Source: Nonomuraea glycinis (GTDB lineage Bacteria > Actinomycetota > Actinomycetes > Streptosporangiales > Streptosporangiaceae). From it: a stretch of 64,000 nucleotides of DNA. The translations under genes were made by a program, and so were the position numbers. Under the pieces are notes generated by a model. That model was not told the origin of the DNA, ran no database searches, and saw nothing but the letters and a program-made list of their open reading frames with translations. The stretch lies in the NCBI RefSeq assembly GCF_014646515.1, contig NZ_BMNK01000002.1, positions 703,343-767,342 on the forward strand. Direction: 5' to 3'. Positions 1 through 6,699 of this stretch are shown here, in pieces; position 1 is the stretch's first letter, and every line of letters starts with the position of its first letter.

Positions 1-427
1 TGCGTGACCGGCCGAAGCTGGCGGCCAGTGCTCTGGCGAGCCCGGCGGCCCTGATCTCGGGAGGGAAACGGCTGGGCCGCCCAGTCAGCGCCCGTTCCGC
101 GAGCCCGGCGAGGAAGGGGCCGAAGTCCTCGCCGTCCGCCGCCTTGCGCCGGGCGAGGACGCGTACGGCGGGCACGCCGGCGCCGCCCGGCCCGCCGATG
201 CCCTCGGCGCCGGGCAGCCACGCGGGGAACAGGGCGGCGGCGGCCGCTTCCAGCTCGTCCAGGACGGAAGTGACCATGGACGTGGTGGAGCGTTCCTGGA
301 CGGCGGCGTAGGTGACGATCGCGGGCGCGTCCGAGGGGAGTGGGTCGATGGCCAGCGCGACCGTGTCGGCGTCGGCGCCGTCCAGCCGTACGACCCTGTC
401 GACGGGTAACGCCGTCCAGGAACGCAC
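1..427 (-). CDS. Unrecognised protein, C-terminus beyond left edge
   Basis: An open frame runs from a GTG at 427 off the left edge, giving at least 142 residues. The composition is what a real actinomycete gene shows, with third positions mostly G or C, and it includes the stretches VRLDGADADTVALAID and AAALFPAWLPGAEG. A competing frame on the same strand (453 to 85) is Arg/Pro/Ser-rich and looks like a shadow. No signal peptide, membrane segment or catalytic motif is visible. It is divergent from the membrane protein at 538. I do not recognise the family; the start codon is the first plausible one, without a clear ribosome site. Confidence 0.55.
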   Translation of the reverse strand, partial: MRSWTALPVDRVVRLDGADADTVALAIDPLPSDAPAIVTYAAVQERSTTSMVTSVLDELEAAAAALFPAWLPGAEGIGGPGGAGVPAVRVLARRKAADGEDFGPFLAGLAERALTGRPSRFPPEIRAAGLARALAASFGRSR

Positions 428-537
428 CGCTCGCCGCCCTCGTATGCCGACACTCTGACAACCCTGCGACGCTATACGGCGCCGCTGACGCTGTCACCCG
501 ATATGACGTTGTAGGCCGGTCGGTAAAGTCGCCGTTC

Positions 538-1101
538 ATGCAACGTCTTATTGGGCTTTTGGTTGGGGCCGTATTCGGCATGCTCTTCGTGGCGATCAAC
601 GCGAACGAGCCGCTGCCCTCCTTGGCGGGGACCCTGCTGCGGGTGGCGGCGGTCCTCGCCCTCATGTTCGTGATCTTCGTGTACATGACGGCGGGAAGGA
701 TGATCAAAACTGGTGCCGTGCCGCAGGGCGGGCCGGCGGGCGGGCCGATGTTCGGCAAGGCCTACCTGGTGATCGTCGGTGTGGAGGTGGTCCTGCTGTT
801 CGGCGGGCTGCCGGTGCTCGGCGCGCTGGGGGTGCCGGAGCAGGTGAACGTGGCCTGGATCGCGTTCGTCGTCGGCGCGCACTTCGTCGCGCTGGCGCCG
901 GTGTGGAAGGCGCCGAGCATGCTGGTGCCGGGGGTGATCCCGACGGTGCTGGGCATCGCCGGGTTCGTCATGGCGGGCACGTCGGCGCTCGCGTGGGTGC
1001 CTTTCGTGAGCGGGGTCCTGTCGGGGATCACGCTGCTCGGCGCGAGCGCCGTACTGTCCTGGACGCAGCTCGCCGAGCTGCGCAGGGTGGCGGCGGCCTG
1101 A
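538..1101 (+). CDS. Small polytopic membrane protein
   Basis: 187 aa starting at the ATG of MQRLIGLLVG. The frame is open further upstream, but that part is Arg/Pro-rich and overlaps the divergent neighbour. About five to six hydrophobic segments are visible (around residues 3-20, 30-50, 75-97, 105-125, 130-150 and 152-175) with short polar loops. No enzymatic motif, and I do not recognise the family; an integral membrane protein of unknown role. Its last codons and stop are part of a tandem duplication at 1078-1152, and it converges on the dioxygenase gene whose stop lies in the second copy. Confidence 0.75.
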   Translation: MQRLIGLLVGAVFGMLFVAINANEPLPSLAGTLLRVAAVLALMFVIFVYMTAGRMIKTGAVPQGGPAGGPMFGKAYLVIVGVEVVLLFGGLPVLGALGVPEQVNVAWIAFVVGAHFVALAPVWKAPSMLVPGVIPTVLGIAGFVMAGTSALAWVPFVSGVLSGITLLGASAVLSWTQLAELRRVAAA

Positions 1102-1152
1102 ACGGCGGTCAGCCCGCTGCGCAGGGTGGCGGCCTGATCGGCGGTCAGCCGC
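1078..1152. repeat. Tandem duplication over two convergent stop codons
   Basis: Two copies of CTGCGCAGGGTGGCGGC followed by CTGA(A/T)CGGCGGTCAGCC lie 39 nt apart, the second missing three bases. Each copy carries a CTGA (the TGA stop of the plus-strand gene) and a TCAG (the TGA stop of the minus-strand dioxygenase gene). The plus-strand gene ends in copy 1 and the minus-strand gene in copy 2, so losing one copy would still leave both genes a stop. Confidence 0.85.
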
Positions 1153-1972
1153 CGTCTCGGTCGGAGTCGGCGGCGAAGACGATCGCGCCGAGATAGCCGT
1201 CGCCGTCCTTGGTGACCGTGAGCAGCAGGTCGTCGCGGTAGATCCCGTCGTCGTCGTTGCGGGTGTCGCGGCCGGGGCGGGCGGTGTAGGGGGCCCGGGC
1301 GAGCACTTCGGTGTTGAGCGCCTCGTCGAACATCACCTGGGTGGTGAGCACGCGAGCGTCGGTGAAGTGCACCATCGCGTGGATGTGGATGGTCCGGCCC
1401 TGGTACCAGCCCGGCCAGATGGTGGTGAACTCCACGATGCCGTCGGCGTTGGTCACCTGGGCGCCGCGCAGGTACCGCGCGTCGTCCACAGGCTTCAGGT
1501 CGGCCGAGCCGTCCGGCGGAGCGCCGGCCGAGCCGCTGCCTGAGGTGGGGGACTGGGGGCCGGAGTTGGAGCCGCCTGAGGTGGGGGAGCCGGTGCCCGA
1601 ATAGGAGCCGGCCGCGTCGCAGTGCCAGATCTCCACCACGGCCTTGGGCAGCGGCTCGCACGTCTCGCTGTCCTGGACCTTGATCGCGACGCGTAGGCGT
1701 GCGCCGGGCCGGTCCTCGCGGATGTTGCCGCGGATGCGGTCCGCATCGAAGTAGAAGGGGCCGGCCGTGGTCGCGGGGGTGAGCCTACAGGTGCCGGCCT
1801 TGTCGAACAGGGGCGTGAGGTCCTTCGCCGTGGTGGCGGTCGCGGCCACGGACGGGGAGGTGGGCGGGGCGTCCGGGGCGCAGGCGGCGAGCAGGCTGCC
1901 CAGCCCCAGGGAACTGATGCCGGCGATCAGCTTGCGCCTGCTGACCCGCTGTCCTTCGTGGTCGTGCGGCAT
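1145..1972 (-). CDS. Tat-exported intradiol dioxygenase-like lipoprotein
   Basis: 275 aa. Residues 11-31 carry a twin-arginine signal (SRRKLIAG) ending in a lipobox LLAAC with Cys31 as the lipidated residue, so the protein should sit on the outer face of the membrane. The rest matches intradiol ring-cleavage dioxygenases, which open catechol-type rings between the hydroxyls with Fe(III). EIWHCDAAGSYSG and the later WPGWYQGRTIHIHAMVHF supply the Tyr and the HxH of the usual 2-Tyr/2-His iron site. A Gly/Ser/Pro-rich insertion with two SPTSG-type repeats (about residues 128-152) interrupts the domain. Extracytoplasmic members of this family are common in actinomycetes; the substrate is unknown. 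Lgt, which lipidates such proteins, is encoded at 14766. Confidence 0.88.
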   Translation of the reverse strand: MPHDHEGQRVSRRKLIAGISSLGLGSLLAACAPDAPPTSPSVAATATTAKDLTPLFDKAGTCRLTPATTAGPFYFDADRIRGNIREDRPGARLRVAIKVQDSETCEPLPKAVVEIWHCDAAGSYSGTGSPTSGGSNSGPQSPTSGSGSAGAPPDGSADLKPVDDARYLRGAQVTNADGIVEFTTIWPGWYQGRTIHIHAMVHFTDARVLTTQVMFDEALNTEVLARAPYTARPGRDTRNDDDGIYRDDLLLTVTKDGDGYLGAIVFAADSDRDGG

Positions 1973-1986
1973 GAAGTCTCGCTTCG

Positions 1987-2021
1987 GTAGGGGAGCCTCA
2001 TATTAGGAAATACGCCCCTAC
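1987..2021. promoter_or_regulatory. Inverted repeat upstream of the dioxygenase gene
   Basis: GTAGGGG (1987-1993) and CCCCTAC (2015-2021) form 7-bp arms 21 nt apart, 15-49 nt upstream of the dioxygenase start. The spacer is unusually AT-rich for this genome (CATATTAGGAAATACG). This may be an operator or a promoter region; no regulator can be assigned. Confidence 0.35.
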
Positions 2022-2102
2022 AATCCGCCGAAAGGTGATGATCCGGTAGGCACGATTCCGGCGTACCGCCAAAGATCCAATCCGCCTGTTGTTGTCGGTG
2101 GC

Positions 2103-2121
2103 ATCCGGTACATTTCCGGAT
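2103..2121. promoter_or_regulatory. Dyad upstream of the five-gene operon
   Basis: ATCCGG-N7-CCGGAT, a 6-bp dyad about 80-95 nt before the first gene of the MoxR/VWA operon and in the shared region with the divergent dioxygenase gene. A related half site (GATCCGGTAGG) lies at about 2039. Possible operator; the regulator is unknown. Confidence 0.3.
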
Positions 2122-2198
2122 CATTGATCAGCCGTACGTGTAGGTGTCGCCGTGCCGGCGGCATTCCCCGAGCTGTCTTGTGCTGGAGGTCGAGGATC

Positions 2199-2702
2199 GT
2201 GACCGCGGACTTAACCGCGTGGGAGCAGAGCAGCGTGACCCGGGTGGTGCCGCCCCTCGAACCGCGCAAGCTCGCGAAGGTCCCCTTCGTCGAGCTGGCC
2301 GACGGGCGTCTGCAGGGAGTGGTGTCGAGCGGCTCGGACATCGAGCGGGTGTACGTCTCCTCGATCGCCGCCGGGACCTACGCCTACAACTGCAGCACCA
2401 ACAACAACCGGCAGTGCGGCGGCCTGACCGGCTACCCCTGCAAGCACCTGCGGTCGCTGGTCGACGAGGCGGTCGTGCAGTACGGCATCGAGCGGGTCGC
2501 CCGCTACCTGCGGGTCCCCGACCCCGACAGCACCGATGCCGGGGAGCTGCGGCGGTCCATGTTGGAGGGGCAGCACGAGCCGGCCCCGGCAGCCGTCGTG
2601 TTCAGCCGCTTCCTGCGCCACCTGGCCTACCTGGAGCTGCCCGCCACCACGGCGCCGCTGCCCGAGCTGCACTGGTTCCCGGCCTCCGGGGCGGTGCGCT
2701 GA
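2199..2702 (+). CDS. SWIM-type zinc-finger protein, first gene of the MoxR/VWA operon
   Basis: 167 aa from a GTG at 2199 with a ribosome site GGAGG ten bases upstream; the longer reading frame from 2124 begins in noncoding-looking Arg-rich sequence. Around residues 55-90 is AYNCSTNNNRQCGG followed by YPCKHLRSLVDEA. The spaced cysteines ending in C-x-H are what SWIM zinc fingers show, a fold usually used for nucleic-acid or protein contacts. The rest has no catalytic motif. Its stop overlaps the next start (TGATG), and four more genes follow in the same direction, so it is the promoter-proximal member of a five-gene unit. Confidence 0.8.
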   Translation: MTADLTAWEQSSVTRVVPPLEPRKLAKVPFVELADGRLQGVVSSGSDIERVYVSSIAAGTYAYNCSTNNNRQCGGLTGYPCKHLRSLVDEAVVQYGIERVARYLRVPDPDSTDAGELRRSMLEGQHEPAPAAVVFSRFLRHLAYLELPATTAPLPELHWFPASGAVR

Positions 2703-4180
2703 TGCTGGCGATGCAGCTGGCCGCGCTGGCCGAGGACCCGCCCGGTGCGGCGGAGGCCCTGGAGCTGGTGACGGCCTTCGACGAGGCGCTCGCCAACGGC
2801 CTCGGCCGGCTGGACGAGCGGGGCACGCAGGCGATCATCGGCCTGGCCGGAGCCGTGGCGGCCACGCCGCTCGGCGACCGGGCCGGCGAGGCGGCCGAGA
2901 AGGTCGCCGCCGGATCGGTGGCGGGCGAGCACCTGACGGCCCTGGCCGGCGCGCGAGCCGCCCTCCTCGGCGCCGTCCACGACGCCCTGCTGACCCACCT
3001 GGACGACTCCCTGGGCCGCACCAGAGCACCCTGGCCGCCCGCACCCGCCGAGGGTTCTGCGGCCGGGGCGGGCCCCACCGCCCAAGCTGCGGCAGGGCCG
3101 GGCTCCACCGCCCAAACCGCGGCGGCTGTGGGTGGGGCTGGCGCTGCGATGGGGAATCTGCTCGTTGGCTGCCGGTCCTGGCTGCATGAGCTGGCCATCA
3201 CCGGCTGGCGGGGGGTCGGCCACGATCTGGCCTCCGCCGCTGACCAGGCGATCGAAGCGGTGCTGGCCGAGCCCGGCCTGCGGCGGCTGGCCGTACTGAC
3301 GGACGGTCTGGCGGGGGAGCTGAGGGCGTCGTCGCCGGTCGCGGCCATGGAGAAGGTGCCGGTGCGCCGGTGGGCGGACCTGTGGACGCGGGCCGTGCTG
3401 CTGTCCGAGCCGGACTGGCTCGGCACTCCTGAGCCGGCGGAGCTCGTCTCGGGCCGGCTGCTGATCCTCGGCGTGGACGTACACGAGCACGCGACCGTCG
3501 TGCAGGCGCAGGTGCACGCCGTGCTGGAGTCCGCCGGCGGCGAGGCCAGGGTGGTGCGGGCCGCCGTCTCCGCCGGCAAGGTGGACACGATCGTGGGCCC
3601 GGCGATCTGGTCGCTGTTGGAGGGCTACCCCGTGCTGACGGGCGCGCTGGCCGGGGGACGATCGGTGGAGATCACCGACATGCCTCTGCTGGGCGGCGGC
3701 GACCTGGTGTGGCAGGAGGATCGGGCCGCTCCGCAGGGGGCCGCCGACCCGTTCGCCACCGCCCGGGTCATGCTCGCGGGCGCGCTCGCGCCGGCCACGC
3801 CGCCCCTCGACCGCCATCCGGCGCGCATCGCCGAGCCGGTGTTCCTGGAGGGTTACACCACGGCCAAGACCGGCGACCGGATCTCGCTGGACGGGCACGA
3901 CCTGGCGGTGGCCGTCGATCGCCTGCCCTCCTCGGGCCCGCTCACGCCGAAGCTCATGGCCACTTCCACCGCGTGCGTCGGGCTGCTGCGCTGGGACGCC
4001 GGCCGGTGGCTGCTGCAGCCACTCGCGATCCAGGCCACGGTCAAGAAACAGCCGGTGGAGGAGCACACCGGCGCCTGGGCGCAGGGGCCCACCGATCCCA
4101 AGGTGGTCAGGTCACTGGCCAGGGCGGGCGACGCGGTGACGGTCCTGCGCGAGCGAGCCGGACGGTTGCTGCGCCGATGA
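2702..4180 (+). CDS. DUF5691-like component of the MoxR/VWA operon
   Basis: 492 aa, starting at the ATG that overlaps the previous stop by one base and ending in an ATGA overlap with the VWA gene. It is Ala/Leu-rich and mostly helical-looking, with a low-complexity Ala/Gly/Thr/Gln segment near residues 120-150 that contains a short duplicated stretch (GPTAQAAAGPGSTAQTAAA). No signal peptide, membrane segment or nucleotide-binding motif. From memory of actinomycete genomes, the second gene in this kind of cluster carries DUF5691; size and position fit, but I could not verify it. The coupling implies fixed stoichiometry with its neighbours. Confidence 0.7.
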   Translation: MLAMQLAALAEDPPGAAEALELVTAFDEALANGLGRLDERGTQAIIGLAGAVAATPLGDRAGEAAEKVAAGSVAGEHLTALAGARAALLGAVHDALLTHLDDSLGRTRAPWPPAPAEGSAAGAGPTAQAAAGPGSTAQTAAAVGGAGAAMGNLLVGCRSWLHELAITGWRGVGHDLASAADQAIEAVLAEPGLRRLAVLTDGLAGELRASSPVAAMEKVPVRRWADLWTRAVLLSEPDWLGTPEPAELVSGRLLILGVDVHEHATVVQAQVHAVLESAGGEARVVRAAVSAGKVDTIVGPAIWSLLEGYPVLTGALAGGRSVEITDMPLLGGGDLVWQEDRAAPQGAADPFATARVMLAGALAPATPPLDRHPARIAEPVFLEGYTTAKTGDRISLDGHDLAVAVDRLPSSGPLTPKLMATSTACVGLLRWDAGRWLLQPLAIQATVKKQPVEEHTGAWAQGPTDPKVVRSLARAGDAVTVLRERAGRLLRR

Positions 4181-5571
4181 CCACCCCGGAGCCGGCGACG
4201 ACCGCACCTCAGGCGGCGACGGCACCTCAGACGACTTCGGCGCAGGAAGTGGCCACGGCCGAGGAGAATCGGCGCCAGGTGCTGCTCTGGCGGCTGCTGG
4301 CCCGCGTGTTCGAGACCGACGAGCAGCCGTCCCTGGAGGCGGCCAGCGTCGCCGTCGTCGAGGACCTCGGCCTGCCCACCGCGCTGCTCGACCCGTCGGT
4401 GTCGGTCGACACCCTGGTGCAGCGCTTCCCCGACCTGGCCGCCGAGTTCGACGCCCTGATGCTCCCGGGCGAGGACGAGCGGCCCAGGGACCGGGCCCGT
4501 ACGGCGGCGCTGGCCGCCAAGCTCCTGCTGAACCTGTTCGCGACCGGCCATGGCAACATCACCGCCACCGACCTGGCCGGATGGCAGCAGGACGCGGGCT
4601 GGTTGGAGCGGGCGCTCGGGCACCAGCCGGGCGACCTGCGCACCCAGCAGGGCGGCGGCCATGGTCCAGGCCGGGGCGACGGCCACGGCGGACTGGCGGG
4701 CGTGCTGGGCAAGCTGGAGGGCGACCTCGTCCGCCGCATGCGGCTGCGCGAGGTGCTCGCCGACCCGGCGCTGGCCAGGCAGCTCACCCCCAGCATGTCC
4801 CTCATCGAGCAGCTCCTGCGCGACAAGGACAACCTGTCCGACGTCGCGCTGGCCAACGCCAAGGCGCTGATCCGCAGGTTCGTCGACGAGGTGGCCGAGG
4901 TGCTGCGCACGCAGGTGCGGCAGACCAGCGCGGGCACCATCGACCGGTCGGTGCCGCCGAAGCGGGTGTTCCGCAACCTGGACATCGAGCGCACGATCTG
5001 GAAGAACCTCCCCAACTGGAGCCCAGAAGATCAGCTCCTGTACGTGGACCGCCTCTATTACCGGCACACCGCCAAGCGCACCACCCCGGCCCGGATGATC
5101 GTGGTCGTGGACCAGTCGGGCTCGATGGTCGACGCGATGGTCAACTGCACCATCCTGGCGTCGATCTTCGCCGGTCTGCCCAAGGTGGACGTCCATCTGA
5201 TCGCCTACGACACGCGGGCGCTCGACCTGACCCCATGGGTGCACGATCCGTTCGAGGTGCTGCTGCGTACCCAACTCGGCGGTGGCACGAACGGCCTGGT
5301 CGCGATGGCGCAGGCCCGCCCGAAGGTTCTCGACCCGCGTAACACCGCGATGGTGTGGATCTCCGACTTCTACGACAACCGGGACCTGCAGCGTGAGTTC
5401 GAGGCAGTGCACCGGTCCGGGGTGAAGCTCATCCCTGTCGGGTCGGTCAACAGCTCAGGCAGCCAGAGCGTGGACCCCTGGTTCCGCGAGAAGCTCAAGG
5501 ACCTGGGCACGCCCGTGATCTCGGGCCACATCCGCAAACTCGTGTTCGAGCTCAAGAGCTTCCTCAACTAG
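4177..5571 (+). CDS. CoxE-like von Willebrand A domain protein
   Basis: 464 aa; its ATG overlaps the previous TGA (ATGA). A Thr/Pro/Ala-rich N-terminus (1-30) is followed by a helical middle with a Gly/His-rich loop (QGGGHGPGRGDGHGG, near residue 165). The C-terminal half is a VWA domain with a complete metal-ion adhesion site: DQSGSM (about residue 311), the threonine in GGGTNG (about 370) and the aspartate in WISDFYD (about 395). VWA proteins of the CoxE/MoxR-partner type bind a target and hand it to a MoxR-class AAA+ ATPase, and that ATPase is the next gene, 12 bases away. No export signal, so it acts in the cytoplasm. Confidence 0.88.
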   Translation: MTTPEPATTAPQAATAPQTTSAQEVATAEENRRQVLLWRLLARVFETDEQPSLEAASVAVVEDLGLPTALLDPSVSVDTLVQRFPDLAAEFDALMLPGEDERPRDRARTAALAAKLLLNLFATGHGNITATDLAGWQQDAGWLERALGHQPGDLRTQQGGGHGPGRGDGHGGLAGVLGKLEGDLVRRMRLREVLADPALARQLTPSMSLIEQLLRDKDNLSDVALANAKALIRRFVDEVAEVLRTQVRQTSAGTIDRSVPPKRVFRNLDIERTIWKNLPNWSPEDQLLYVDRLYYRHTAKRTTPARMIVVVDQSGSMVDAMVNCTILASIFAGLPKVDVHLIAYDTRALDLTPWVHDPFEVLLRTQLGGGTNGLVAMAQARPKVLDPRNTAMVWISDFYDNRDLQREFEAVHRSGVKLIPVGSVNSSGSQSVDPWFREKLKDLGTPVISGHIRKLVFELKSFLN

Positions 5572-5583
5572 GAGACCCTGGAA

Positions 5584-6699
5584 ATGACCGACGAGATGCT
5601 GCGTGCCCCCGCCGAGGTCAAGTACGCAGAAGAGCTCGACTGGCTGGAGTCGATCGACGACGGCCCCAAGCCGTTCTCCTGGCGGCTCAGCCCGCGCATG
5701 GTCCGGCTGTTCGTGCTCGGCTCCGAGCGCTCCGACGGCCTGGACCGGGAGATCCCGCAGAAGTGGTTCGGCGACCGCAGCTTCGTCGAACGCAGTATCG
5801 TCACCCTCGCCTCCGACCGTGGCCTGCTGCTGATCGGCGATCCGGGCACCGGCAAGAGCTGGCTCGCCGAGCTGCTGTCCGCCGCCATCTCGCGCAACTC
5901 GACGCTGGTCGTCCAGGGCACGGCGGGCACCACCGAGGACCACATCAAATACTCGTGGAACGTCTCCATGGTGATCGCCAAGGGCCAGTCGCGTGACTCG
6001 ATGATCCCCTCGCCGATCATGACGGCGATGGAGGGCGGCGTGATCGGCCGCTTCGAGGAGCTCACCCGCTCGACCAGCGACGTGCAGGACGCGCTGATCT
6101 CCATCCTCTCGGAGAAGTACGTCTCCATCCCCGAGCTGGACGACGACAACATCGTCTTCGCCCAGCCGGGCTTCTCCATCATCGCCACCGCCAACAGCCG
6201 CGACCGCGGCGTGAACGACCTGTCGTCGGCGCTCAAGCGGCGCTTCAACTTCGTCCGCATCCCGGTCGTGACGAACAAGCGGAGCGAGGCGGAGATCGTC
6301 CGCTTCCGCACGGTGGAGCTGCTGCGCCGCCACCGCATCGAGCTGGAGCTGCCGCCGACGCTGCTGGACATCCTGCTGCAGAGCTTCGCCGACCTGCGCG
6401 CCGCGGCCGCCTCGGCGCGCAGCGACGACGAGAAGCTCGAGTCGGCGCTGTCCACGGCCGAGCAGATCGGCGTGCTGGAGGACGCGATCCTGCACAGCAA
6501 CTTCTTCGGCGACCGCACGCTGCGCGCCGAGACGCTCGCCGGCTCGCTGGTGGGCTCGCTGGCCCGCCGCCAGCCCGAGGACCTGGCCATCCTCAACAAG
6601 TACTGGCACGGCGTGATCGAGCCCCGCAGCAAGAAGGACGGCGGCGAGTGGGTGGACTTCCTCGAAGGCGGCCGCCAGGCGATCGCCACGCTCTCATGA
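5584..6699 (+). CDS. MoxR-class AAA+ ATPase
   Basis: 371 aa, start ATG at 5584 preceded by AGGAGACC. Walker A is GDPGTGKSW (about residues 88-96); EGGVIGRFEELTR is in the place of the Walker B region as in MoxR proteins; IIATANSRDRG is the sensor-1 segment and LKRRFNF carries the arginine-finger region. MoxR ATPases act as chaperone-like remodelers, activating metal enzymes or effector proteins together with a VWA partner, here the preceding gene. The stop overlaps the start of the next gene (ATGA), which ties the DUF5682-like protein into the same complex. Confidence 0.9.
   Translation: MTDEMLRAPAEVKYAEELDWLESIDDGPKPFSWRLSPRMVRLFVLGSERSDGLDREIPQKWFGDRSFVERSIVTLASDRGLLLIGDPGTGKSWLAELLSAAISRNSTLVVQGTAGTTEDHIKYSWNVSMVIAKGQSRDSMIPSPIMTAMEGGVIGRFEELTRSTSDVQDALISILSEKYVSIPELDDDNIVFAQPGFSIIATANSRDRGVNDLSSALKRRFNFVRIPVVTNKRSEAEIVRFRTVELLRRHRIELELPPTLLDILLQSFADLRAAAASARSDDEKLESALSTAEQIGVLEDAILHSNFFGDRTLRAETLAGSLVGSLARRQPEDLAILNKYWHGVIEPRSKKDGGEWVDFLEGGRQAIATLS

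Noticed and set aside
2144-2701. Long plus-strand frame ahead of the DUF5691-like gene
   Set aside because: The part before 2702 is Arg/Ala/Gly-rich and is the shifted frame of the SWIM gene; only the part from ATG 2702 has real-gene composition.
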